Shown: piece after piece, positions 36,423-44,492 of the stretch
How positions within the stretch are numbered: the first letter of the stretch is position 1
Layout of the letters: every line of letters begins with the position of its first letter
Assembly (NCBI RefSeq): GCF_022539405.1
Contig: NZ_CP054394.1
Coordinates: 1,992,501 to 2,056,500 of the forward strand
Source of the DNA: Natranaerofaba carboxydovora
GTDB taxonomy: Bacteria > Bacillota > Natranaerobiia > Natranaerobiales > Natranaerofabaceae
Length of the DNA: 64,000 bases
Reading direction: 5' to 3'
Translations under genes and position numbers: made by a program
Notes under the pieces: model-generated
What the model saw: the letters and a program-made list of their open reading frames with translations, nothing else
The model's database searches: none
What the model was told of the DNA's origin: nothing

Positions 36423-37433
36423 ATGCATCCAAGAAAAAAAGTTCTTTTCATCCTTTCGCTAATACTGTTAATTATTTTAGTAACTACTAGTTATGTTATG
36501 GCTAACATGTTTAACAGGACAGAAGAGTCAGATTATGCTTCAAAGTTGGACGAGCTCTATCAGAAATACCAGTTGTTAAATGAAGAGAATTTGCTTCTTC
36601 AGGAAAAATTAGATTCACTAACAGAAGAAAAATATAATAGCACTAGCGTCTATGAAGAGAAAATAGAAGAAATAGAAGAACTAAGGTCAGGGAAAGAAAG
36701 TATCATTAACAAATTAATTCAGACAAAAGAAGAGTTAAAAAAGATCAAAGAAACTAATACTAATAAAAGTGATGATAATAGCAATAATCTAAATGAAAAA
36801 AATAATGTTGCATATTTAACTTTTGATGATGGACCAACCCACAATACAGAGAAAATCCTAGACATCTTAAAAACTTATGATGAAAATGCTACTTTTTTCT
36901 CTATCGGAGATGACACACCTTTTGGTATTAATATGTATCATAGGATAGTTGATGAAGGCCATGCTCTAGGAAATCATACCTACACTCATGATTACGAAAA
37001 AATTTATAACTCTCCTGAAGATTTTATGAAAGACTTTCGAGAAATGGAGGAGTTTTTAAATAACACAGTAGGTATAAAACCAAACATTATGCGGTTTCCT
37101 GGAGGCTCAAAAAGTGCAAGTGCTCTTCAAGCTGCAGGATATGATGTTATTGAAGATATAATCGAATTATTAAATAAAGAAGGTTATGTATACTTTGACT
37201 GGAATGTAACATCTGGCGATGCATCTTACCCTCCTCCAGATAAAGATGAGATTGTTAATAATGTATTAGAGGGAGCCACAAATCAAGAACACACAGTAAT
37301 TTTATTTCACGACGGGCCATCCCAAGATGCCACAGTAAAAGCTCTTCCAAAAATAATTGAAGGTCTAAAAGAAATGGGCTTTTCATTTGATATTTTATCA
37401 GAAGACTCCTACAGAGCGCAGTTTAGTAGATAA
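36423..37433 (+). CDS. Membrane-anchored polysaccharide deacetylase (NodB family)
   Basis: A 336-residue extracellular enzyme. An N-terminal membrane helix (residues about 7-26) is followed by a coiled coil rich in Glu, Lys and Leu (residues about 38-110), then a NodB deacetylase domain from residue 136. Metal and catalytic motifs are visible: TFDDGPTHNTEK, the zinc pair in GNHTYTHDYEK, RFPGGS, DWNVTSGDA, and a late HDGP. These fit peptidoglycan N-acetylglucosamine or chitooligosaccharide deacetylases, which make the wall resistant to lysozyme. The coiled coil would hold the catalytic domain away from the membrane. The ATG follows an AAGGGGGGGAG ribosome site. Its stop lies 9 bases from the convergent tauE gene. 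Confidence 0.88.
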   Translation: MHPRKKVLFILSLILLIILVTTSYVMANMFNRTEESDYASKLDELYQKYQLLNEENLLLQEKLDSLTEEKYNSTSVYEEKIEEIEELRSGKESIINKLIQTKEELKKIKETNTNKSDDNSNNLNEKNNVAYLTFDDGPTHNTEKILDILKTYDENATFFSIGDDTPFGINMYHRIVDEGHALGNHTYTHDYEKIYNSPEDFMKDFREMEEFLNNTVGIKPNIMRFPGGSKSASALQAAGYDVIEDIIELLNKEGYVYFDWNVTSGDASYPPPDKDEIVNNVLEGATNQEHTVILFHDGPSQDATVKALPKIIEGLKEMGFSFDILSEDSYRAQFSR

Positions 37434-37442
37434 AATGAAATA

Positions 37443-38183
37443 TTAACTAAGAAGAAATCTTATAGCCATGGCTATAAGTACTAACCCAATAACAAATTTA
37501 ACAACCCTATCTCCCTTTCTCACAGAAACTTTAACCGAAATAAATGCTCCTATAGCAGAACCTAGAGCAAGGGAGATAGCATAAATATAATTTATATTTC
37601 CTGTAAAGCCAAACAAAAACAAAATCGGTATATTGTATATTAAAACAATAAACACTTTGTGCATATTAATTTCCACAAAGCTTATCCCTTTAAGGTATTT
37701 CAAAACAAAAATAATTAAAAATCCTATACCGGCCTGTACAAACCCTCCATATAAACCAACTATGAACATGCCAAGCCATAACAAATATCGGCTTGGCTCT
37801 TTGCTACTCTTCTTAATCTTATCTGTTGGGACAAACAAAGAAATAATCACAAATATAATTACGCCAGACAATATGTTTTGAAAAGCATCATCACTTATAT
37901 TAACAGCCAAAAAAGCTCCTATAACTGCCCCAGGTATTGTCAAAAGACCTAAGATTATACTCTCTCTTATACTCTTATCTAACTCGTAAGCATAGGTGCT
38001 AGCCCCGGAAGTACTCTCAACTAATAACCCTATTCTATTAGTTCCATTTGCAACCGGGGCATCAACACCAAGAAGCATCATAGTAGCCAGGGTAAGTGCC
38101 GAACCTCCCCCTGCCATCACATTTACAAAGCTTGCTACAACTCCTGCAAAAAAAATTAATAACATTCTTAGTAGTTCGTCCAA
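37443..38183 (-). CDS. TauE/SafE family sulfite/sulfur-anion exporter
   Basis: A 246-residue membrane protein with about eight helices and the TauE/SafE look: an early NVMAGGGSALTL loop and the second-repeat GGFVQAGIGFLIIF motif near residue 146. Family members export sulfite, sulfoacetate or related anions, or exchange thiosulfate; the substrate is not determined by sequence. TTG start after AGGAGGGG. It lies 53 bases downstream of the CoA-disulfide reductase-rhodanese gene on the same strand. This tauE-plus-rhodanese arrangement resembles the persulfide-stress cst operon of staphylococci, so export of sulfite or thiosulfate formed from persulfide is a reasonable inference. Confidence 0.82.
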   Translation of the reverse strand: MDELLRMLLIFFAGVVASFVNVMAGGGSALTLATMMLLGVDAPVANGTNRIGLLVESTSGASTYAYELDKSIRESIILGLLTIPGAVIGAFLAVNISDDAFQNILSGVIIFVIISLFVPTDKIKKSSKEPSRYLLWLGMFIVGLYGGFVQAGIGFLIIFVLKYLKGISFVEINMHKVFIVLIYNIPILFLFGFTGNINYIYAISLALGSAIGAFISVKVSVRKGDRVVKFVIGLVLIAMAIRFLLS

Positions 38184-38236
38184 TTTTTCCCCTCCTGAAC
38201 GCCAAAGCTACTGACCATTGACCTTTAACCTTAAAC

Positions 38237-39910
38237 CTATTTAGATTCTAATTTTCTTTTCGCATACTTATAGGATTGATAGCCACCGTCCAAATTATAT
38301 ACCTCATAATTATTCTGCAAGAGTATCCTTGATACAAGATATGAATTTAGCCCCTGATCACAGTATACTACAATTTTTTTGTCCTTTGGTATCTCTGATA
38401 ATCTATCCCTTACTTCATTAACCGGTATATTTAGCGCCCCTTCAATAATACCATTTTCTTCTGCTGCATTCTTATCTCTCACATCAATTACAAGAATATT
38501 TTTTTCATCAATATCCATTGAAATAAAATCATTAGCATCTATTGATTTAACAAGATTATTAACAATATTTTCAGCTACGAAACCCAACATGTTAACCGGG
38601 TCCTTAGCAGAGGAATAAGGCGGTGCATAACAAAGATCAAGTTCCTTAAGAGTATACACAGATAATCTACCTTTAATTGCAGTAGCAATTACATCGATTC
38701 TTTTTTCTACACCTGTTTTACCCACAGCTTGAGCCCCATAAATCGTACCATCCTCAGGATCAAAAAGAAGTTTAAGTGACATTTTATTTGCACCTGGATA
38801 ATATTTAACCTGGTTAAAAGGGTGAATATGAACAGTTCTATAGTTTTTGTTAAGTTCTTTAAGCTGTTTTTCATTTGCACCAGTTGAGGCAGCAGTTAGC
38901 TCAAATACTTTAATGACTGAAGTACCAAGGGTACTTTTTACTTTGTCCGTGTCACCATAAATATTGTTTGCAACCCCTCTCCCCTGCCTGTTAGCAGGTC
39001 CTGCCAGGGGTATAACTGCAGGTTCTGTATTTACATTTTCTTCAACTTCTACAGCATCGCCGACAGCATAAATACTAGGGTCACTAGTCTGCATGTATTC
39101 ATCTACTTTGATTGAGTTTTTGACCCCCGCTTCTAGATTAGCATCAAGGGCAAATTTACTTTCAGGTACAACTCCTACAGACATTACAATCATATCCGTT
39201 TTAATTTCAGTGTTGCTATTAAGAATTAGAGTTTTACCATCTTCTCCTACTTCTTTTAGTGCATCACCCAAAATTAGCTTTATACCCTTTTCCTCTAAAT
39301 GTTCTTCTACTATGGATGCCATCTCAAAATCTAAGTTAGGCAATACTTGAGGTAACATTTCTACAAGATAAACATCCAAACCTTTTTCTTTTAGGTTTTC
39401 GGCAATCTCTATTCCGATAAATCCTCCACCTACAACTACAGCTTTTTTAGCATTGTTATTTTTTAAATAATCCTTTATCTTGTCAGAGTCAGAGATAGTT
39501 TTCAAGGCAAACACGTTATTAGCTTTATCTAAGCCAGGAATTGGCGGCATAATAGGTTTTGAACCAGGCGACAAAACAATATAATCATAAGATTCTCTGT
39601 ACGTTTCATCTGTTTCTAAATTTTTTAAAGTTAATTCTTTTTTGTCCCTATCTATAGATACAGCTTCAGTCTTTATTCTTACGTCCAGATTAAACCGCTT
39701 TTGCATGTTTTCTGCACTTTGAACCAGAAGATCCTCCCTATTTGAAATCACATCTCCAACATAATATGGCAAACCACAATTAGCAAAAGAAACATGTTCT
39801 CCTTTTTCGATGAGTAAAATTTCTGCGTTTTCATCTAATCTCCTTAATCTTGCTGCAGTACTTGCACCTCCTGCAACACCACCTACAATAATTACCTTTT
39901 TGTTACTCAT
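38237..39910 (-). CDS. CoA-disulfide reductase fused to rhodanese domain
   Basis: A 557-residue flavoprotein. The N-terminal FAD/NAD(P)H pyridine-nucleotide disulfide oxidoreductase part has VIIVGGVAGGASTAAR at the start, the redox cysteine in SFANCGLPYY near residue 44, and a second nucleotide site (VVGGGFIGIE) near 160. A C-terminal rhodanese domain (about 465-557) has its active-site cysteine in VVYCDQGLNSY. Such fusions reduce CoA disulfide or CoA persulfide and handle sulfane sulfur, releasing sulfide or passing it on. ATG start after GAGGAGGGG. A sigma-A promoter and a C4-G4 palindrome of CsoR/CstR type lie directly upstream, and tauE follows in the operon. Confidence 0.9.
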   Translation of the reverse strand: MSNKKVIIVGGVAGGASTAARLRRLDENAEILLIEKGEHVSFANCGLPYYVGDVISNREDLLVQSAENMQKRFNLDVRIKTEAVSIDRDKKELTLKNLETDETYRESYDYIVLSPGSKPIMPPIPGLDKANNVFALKTISDSDKIKDYLKNNNAKKAVVVGGGFIGIEIAENLKEKGLDVYLVEMLPQVLPNLDFEMASIVEEHLEEKGIKLILGDALKEVGEDGKTLILNSNTEIKTDMIVMSVGVVPESKFALDANLEAGVKNSIKVDEYMQTSDPSIYAVGDAVEVEENVNTEPAVIPLAGPANRQGRGVANNIYGDTDKVKSTLGTSVIKVFELTAASTGANEKQLKELNKNYRTVHIHPFNQVKYYPGANKMSLKLLFDPEDGTIYGAQAVGKTGVEKRIDVIATAIKGRLSVYTLKELDLCYAPPYSSAKDPVNMLGFVAENIVNNLVKSIDANDFISMDIDEKNILVIDVRDKNAAEENGIIEGALNIPVNEVRDRLSEIPKDKKIVVYCDQGLNSYLVSRILLQNNYEVYNLDGGYQSYKYAKRKLESK

Positions 39911-39958
39911 GTTTAACCCCTCCTCTATTCTAATTGAAGTACTAATTCAAGATGTTAT

Positions 39959-39975
39959 ATACCCCCCAGGGGTAT
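39959..39975 (-). promoter_or_regulatory. CsoR/CstR-type operator
   Basis: ATACCCC-CCA-GGGGTAT is a palindrome of the C-tract/G-tract form bound by the CsoR/RcnR/CstR repressor family. It sits just after the predicted transcription start of the CoA-disulfide reductase operon. Since that operon handles sulfane sulfur, a CstR-like persulfide sensor is the most likely binder; the regulator gene is not in the window. Confidence 0.6.
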
Positions 39976-39984
39976 TATAAGATT

Positions 39985-40013
39985 ATGTTATCATTCTATT
40001 ATACTTTTGTCAA
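39985..40013 (-). promoter_or_regulatory. Promoter of CoA-disulfide reductase/tauE operon
   Basis: On the minus strand, TTGACA (40008-40013), a 17-base spacer, TAACAT (39985-39990). The -35 is perfect and the spacing ideal. A second -10-like TATAAT overlaps the operator's far side. Confidence 0.65.
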
Positions 40014-40310
40014 ATCAAGGTTATATCAAGGTTATATCTAGTATCATAGTTTATGAAGGTTTAATTATATTTGGGATGGTCTAAATGCTAAGTCTAGAGC
40101 ATTTTGGGAACGAATATGTTTTAGCGGGAGGCATAATAGGGTTTTCCCATTGAAGGGAAAACCCGGGGTGGCTGTTGGGGTAAGCGGAACAGGAAAATCT
40201 AGTTGCACGGTAGGCGGATATATAGAATAGCTGAGGCTGGACAAAAACTACTTGATAAGATTAGTATATACTAATTTCGAATAGAAGCTCCGGGTATTCC
40301 TTCAAGAGCA

Positions 40311-41339
40311 TCAGTCATTATTACATTGTTTTATATTTTCACTCTCTTCAAGCTGTTTGGCCTGTTCTTTGTACAACAGGTTAGATCTAACCTTAATTTT
40401 TACCCTATCAATTATAATCGCAAGAAAAATCAAAGCACCTTTGGCAGCTTCAACAAGGGTCACCTCCACTCCAAGAAGGTTAAGTGAGTTTGAAAACATA
40501 CCAAGCAAAAGTGCTCCACCTAACATTCCAATAGCAGTGCCTTTGCCCCCATGAAGACTTGCGCCACCAAGAATAGCACCCGCAAAAGATAAAAGTACAT
40601 TGCCATCACCCATAGAATTAGTAACAGAACCCTGTCTACCTGCTGTCATTATACCAGCTATAGCTGCTAACACCCCAGCTACAGCATAGCCATACATTAC
40701 CATCTTAGTCGTATTTATCCCCGAAATATAACTTGCCTTTGGGTTCCCACCTGTTGCTAAATACCTTCTTCCAATTGTAGTATATTGAAGCACCACGTGA
40801 AAAATTAAATATGTAACTAGCATCAAAACTACTGCAAAAGGAATATTGCCTGCAATCCTAGCACTTCCCGCAAACCTATATACATCAGAAAGGGGATATA
40901 TCGAAAAAGGTACCAAAAATAATACTACCCCTCTTAAGATTATCATTGTTGAAAGAGTTTGTAACAAAGGATTCACTTTTATCTTAGAGATAAAATACCC
41001 GTTAAACATACCTACTAGAAAGCCTATTATTAGAGTTAAGATCAAAGTCAGCACAGGGTGAAGCCCAAAAGGAAGCCACCTAACCGCAAAAAGCATTGCC
41101 ATCCCCGGCGCAAAAGCAAGAGTTGATTCTAATGATAGGTCAAGATTACCACTCATAAGTATTAGACCCTGCCCAAGGACAAGCATACTCATTATTGATG
41201 AATGATAAAGGATATTAACTAAATTCCCATAGGTTGCAAACTGCGGCGTGATAAACATATTAATAAGAAAAAAGCCTAACAATATTACCCAGATAAGATT
41301 GTCAAGCAAAAATAGTTGAGCTCTAAGTGTTCTAGACAT
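40311..41339 (-). CDS. Sugar-type ABC transporter permease (RbsC-like)
   Basis: A 342-residue integral membrane protein of the ribose/autoinducer ABC permease family: eight to ten helices, with LMSGNLDLSLESTLAF near residue 61 and the loop GGASLHGGKGTAIGMLGGALLLG near 258. It would form the membrane channel with the ATPase encoded at 42681-44240. The two genes are now separated by a TnpB element, whose right end abuts the permease ribosome site ACCAGGAAAAG. No periplasmic/lipoprotein sugar-binding gene is adjacent, so the operon is incomplete as seen or the binding protein lies elsewhere. Its promoter must read through or start within the element. No frameshift is visible. Confidence 0.87.
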   Translation of the reverse strand: MSRTLRAQLFLLDNLIWVILLGFFLINMFITPQFATYGNLVNILYHSSIMSMLVLGQGLILMSGNLDLSLESTLAFAPGMAMLFAVRWLPFGLHPVLTLILTLIIGFLVGMFNGYFISKIKVNPLLQTLSTMIILRGVVLFLVPFSIYPLSDVYRFAGSARIAGNIPFAVVLMLVTYLIFHVVLQYTTIGRRYLATGGNPKASYISGINTTKMVMYGYAVAGVLAAIAGIMTAGRQGSVTNSMGDGNVLLSFAGAILGGASLHGGKGTAIGMLGGALLLGMFSNSLNLLGVEVTLVEAAKGALIFLAIIIDRVKIKVRSNLLYKEQAKQLEESENIKQCNND

Positions 41340-41340
41340 T

Positions 41341-41564
41341 AACTTTTCCTGGTTACTAAAATATGCACAAATCTAAACATTGTGCCCTGAAACCACCGCC
41401 GCCGAACCAAGAAAAGGCGACTTACCGCAGAGATTTTCACTCTGTTTCGCCAGTATAGGGTCATCTATCTAAAGTAGAAGACAGACCAGCGACTCCCTGT
41501 TAGGGACGGCAGATGCGATAGGCCTTTCCTTCCCATGGTATTAACCTATCGCAGGAAAAGAACT
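41341..41564 (-). ncRNA. Structured region 3' of tnpB, candidate omega RNA (reRNA)
   Basis: Downstream of tnpB the transcript can form several stems in a row: TGCGATAGG/CCTATCGCA (41514-41522, 41545-41553), TCCCT-AAC-AGGGA near 41493-41505, and a nested GGCGA/TCGCC stem that encloses CAGAG/CTCTG (about 41417-41451). Established knowledge: TnpB nucleases use an omega RNA encoded at the 3' end of the gene and running into the element's right end. The position and structure fit, but the boundaries and guide are not determined. Confidence 0.5.
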
Positions 41565-42533
41565 TTAGTAACTCAGGATTTTCACCTCCTGCCTTTTTAG
41601 TTTATGATCGCTCAGATTAAATTCCAAAAACTTATTTGCCATGTTCCACAATGTCCAGAGATGATAATGTTTAAAGTTATCTATCTTTTGGATAATATCT
41701 TTTAAATATTTTATCTTGTTGGATTCTTCCTTTGATCCAATAAGATTTTGTAAATATGGTTTTAGTTCTTGTAATTTTTGAATTAGCTTCACTGGGAGCT
41801 TTTCTCTGTAGCCAAGACCCCTGCGGCCAATTACCAAGGCTGCAGCCTGGTGAACTGAGAGGACCCTGGATTTTATGAAGTTACCCTGTTTTGTCATAAT
41901 GGTAACGGCTGTACGGTCAATATTTACGTCTATCCCGGCTATGAGTTGAGCACTAATTGGATGTTTTGGTTTTAAGTTACCTTTTTTAGTTTTGTCACCC
42001 CTTGAGTAGAGCTGGTTAGTTCGAAGGTCTTTCCATTCCTGGTTTGTTATATGGCCTTTTGTTCTTGCACAGAAGTTTTTCTTGCCACCAAAGATGGCTG
42101 GTGGGATAGTGTGATTATCTATATGATTTTCAAGTTCTGTTTGCTTTTGTTCTAGTTTTTTTACTCTAAACTCTAGTCCTTCTAGGCAGGTTTTTAAGTC
42201 AACTTTTCGGGGTGTTTTTTTGCCGGTTTTGTAAGTTTCGATTTTCCGCCGGGTTTTTATTAACTTGGCTTTGGTTTCTTCTAGATACAAAACCAAAAGC
42301 TCTTTTTGGCTCTGTATGATAGTTTTTGCCTGAAGGGTAGCATCTTCTGAGTAGCGTTTGTTTAGGCGAAAAACCCGCTGAAGTAATTTGTTTGTCTCGT
42401 TTTGATCTAAGCCATTTAGTAACCTGTTATAGCTGTAGCGTTTTGCTGCACAGAATTCCCTCATTAAATTATCTAGCTTAACCTTGAACTGCGGTGATAT
42501 GTTTTTAAGTTTGAGCATCCTGGTGGTTTTCAT
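41565..42533 (-). pseudogene. tnpB: TnpB (IS200/IS605 OrfB) with internal deletion
   Basis: A 322-residue TnpB-related protein. The N-terminal wedge and coiled region (residues 1-140) is followed by the RuvC-I strand AGIDVNIDRTAVTIM (near 199-213), which carries a catalytic Asp. After GNFIKSRV it goes straight to LSVHQAAALVIGRRGLGYREK, a block that in full-length relatives follows the rest of RuvC. The part between, with the RuvC-II glutamate, zinc finger region and final Asp, is therefore missing without a frame break. The nuclease is probably inactive. There is no tnpA. The gene has its own promoter (42594-42622) and lies inside a sugar ABC operon. The missing block is inferred from remembered family structure. 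Confidence 0.7.
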
Positions 42534-42593
42534 ATTTTGTAGCCTCCAATTTTATTATGGCGGTTATTGTTTGCGAACTGATGTTCTGGCTAT

Positions 42594-42622
42594 ATTATAC
42601 TGTTTTTTCGCAGGATAATCAA
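42594..42622 (-). promoter_or_regulatory. Promoter of tnpB
   Basis: On the minus strand, TTGATT (42617-42622), 17-base spacer, perfect TATAAT (42594-42599), about 60 bases before the tnpB ATG. It could also drive the permease gene beyond the element. Confidence 0.55.
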
Positions 42623-42680
42623 CTTAAATACAGAAATATTTAGTTTTTTCTAAAATTGTGCAGAAATTTTTAGGCTGTTT

Positions 42681-44240
42681 TCAACCTCCTCCTTTGTTTT
42701 CACGTTTTTTGCCCTGTATTGCTATATAAATATTTTCCTCATCAAATTCATCTTTAGTAAACTCGTCAATCAATCTGCCCTCATGCAAAATTAAAATCCT
42801 ATCACACACTACCATTAGATCCTCCACTCCTGGTGCAGTAAGTATAATTCCAGCATCAGCTGACAACTCATCCTTAATTATTCTCAAGATACTCTCCTTA
42901 GCTCCAACATCTACCCCTTTTGTAGGTTCATCCAATAGGTAAACAAGCGGTTCATTTGACAATATCTTACCTACTACCACCTTTTGTTTATTACCACCGC
43001 TCAAATTCTCTATCTCCTCTTCAGGAGAAGCAACTTTTATTTCAAGAAGATCAATTAAATCCTGGACCTGTTTGTCCTCTTTTTTCTTACTTACAAATAA
43101 TTTGCCAGCAATTTTGTGAAAAGCGTTCAAAACAAGGTTTTTGCGCACACTTAACACTTTTATTATACCTTCCTCTTCCCTATCTTCAGGTAGATAAACC
43201 ACACCGTTACGAAAAGCCTCATAAGGTGTTTTAAATAAAGTTTTATTCCCTAAAATTTCAATCTCACCACTATCTGACGGGTCTATTCCGGAGGCAGCCT
43301 TCATTATTTCTGTCCTTCCACTACCCCTAAGCCCTGCAATCCCAACTATCTCATTTCGCCTTAATTCAAGATCTATATCCTGAAAACAATCTAGTTTATT
43401 AAAGTCCTTTATTTTCATAATCACTTCTTTTTCTTCTCTAGTAGGAGAAACCTCTTTTTCTGTAAATTCCTTTTCTTTTTTTATTTGGTCAATATTATTT
43501 TTCTTTTCACCAATTATCAAATGGGAAAACTTTTCTTCATCAAGATCACAGCAGTTTTCAACCCCTGCAATCATCCCATCTCTTAATACAGTGACTCTGT
43601 CGCAGATATCAAGTATTTCCGATGTAATATGGGAGATAAATAAAATACATTTGCCCAAGTTTTTATTTTTATTTATTATTTCGAACAAAAAACTAATATC
43701 CTCACGAGTTAGTGATGAGGTGGCCTCATCAAGAATTATAATCTCAGGCTCCTCCACATAAAAGGCTTTAACAATCAGAAGCAACTGCTGTTCACTAGGG
43801 GATAGGTCCCCTCCTGTAACCCTAACATTAATATTAAGGCCAGCTGTATCAATTATTTCTTCTGCTTTCTCGAAAAGGTTTTGCCAGTTAAGTATTCTGC
43901 CTTTAGAAGCATACTCAGGCAAGAATAGATTCTCTGCCACAGTTATATCCTCAATAATATTAGGTTCCTGAGGAACTATGGAAATATTTGCTTCTCTGGC
44001 TACTTCCCTAGATAAAGAACTGTAATTCTTATCTTTTATTACTATCTCACCATCAGTAGGTTCTATAATACCAGACATAATATTTACGAGGGTTGATTTT
44101 CCGGCACCATTTTTCCCTATTATCCCGTGAACTTCGCCTTTCTTTGCTTCAAAATTCACATTGTTTAAGGCAATAGTGCCCGGGTAAAATTTTGAAAGTT
44201 TATTTATCCTGAGGATTTTTTCGCTGTTATTGCTGCCCAA
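42681..44240 (-). CDS. Sugar ABC transporter ATPase, double domain (RbsA/MglA-like)
   Basis: A 519-residue protein with two tandem ATPase domains, as in RbsA, MglA and XylG of carbohydrate ABC importers. The first has a normal Walker A GKNGAGKST near residue 45, signature-like LSPSEQQ, and ILDEATSS. The second has a degenerate Walker A GLRGSGRTE near 290 but a proper signature LSGGNKQ and LDEPTKGVD; this asymmetry is normal for the family. A TTG at 44240 is 8 bases after AGAGGGG, whereas the GTG at 44249 lies within that site. The partner permease gene is downstream beyond the TnpB element. Substrate could be a pentose, nucleoside or autoinducer. Confidence 0.88.
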   Translation of the reverse strand: MGSNNSEKILRINKLSKFYPGTIALNNVNFEAKKGEVHGIIGKNGAGKSTLVNIMSGIIEPTDGEIVIKDKNYSSLSREVAREANISIVPQEPNIIEDITVAENLFLPEYASKGRILNWQNLFEKAEEIIDTAGLNINVRVTGGDLSPSEQQLLLIVKAFYVEEPEIIILDEATSSLTREDISFLFEIINKNKNLGKCILFISHITSEILDICDRVTVLRDGMIAGVENCCDLDEEKFSHLIIGEKKNNIDQIKKEKEFTEKEVSPTREEKEVIMKIKDFNKLDCFQDIDLELRRNEIVGIAGLRGSGRTEIMKAASGIDPSDSGEIEILGNKTLFKTPYEAFRNGVVYLPEDREEEGIIKVLSVRKNLVLNAFHKIAGKLFVSKKKEDKQVQDLIDLLEIKVASPEEEIENLSGGNKQKVVVGKILSNEPLVYLLDEPTKGVDVGAKESILRIIKDELSADAGIILTAPGVEDLMVVCDRILILHEGRLIDEFTKDEFDEENIYIAIQGKKRENKGGG

Positions 44241-44492
44241 GCTTTTCACCCCTCTACTTTAACTCGAATTTAAACACCACCAACAATATCCTATTATTCA
44301 TAAGAGTCAAAAAATCCTTCATCCATATAATAAAATATCCTTTTAAAACTTTCTTTTAAATATAGGACTTTAGAATCAAGGGAATTATACGGATTTAAAG
44401 AATATTTTGTCGTTGTATTGTCAAAGCATATTGTCATAATATTATTATTTTATAGAAAAATCATACACAAAAAAGGGGTTGAAGCCACATTG

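Larger units (their letters stand above)
39911..40310. other. Regulatory and gene-free region before CoA-disulfide reductase gene
   Basis: The half near the gene (39959-40013) contains the operator and promoter. The rest (40020-40310) has no convincing gene. It contains a perfect 10-base hairpin, GGGTTTTCCC/GGGAAAACCC (40139-40164), and, just after, a short open stretch encoding VGVSGTGKSSC. That resembles a P-loop but is closed by stops on both sides, so it may be a relic or chance. Confidence 0.4.

Noticed and set aside
40150-40230. Real ATPase gene around the SGTGKSS string
   Set aside because: Stops close the frame on both sides within about 25 codons, and no other ATPase motif follows.
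41341-41564. Cobalamin or other riboswitch before the permease gene
   Set aside because: The conserved riboswitch boxes were not found, and the region sits exactly where a TnpB omega RNA is expected.
44418-44492. Earlier start for the chemoreceptor
   Set aside because: The extra residues lie before the strong AAAAGGGG site and would add an unlikely second N-terminal hydrophobic stretch.
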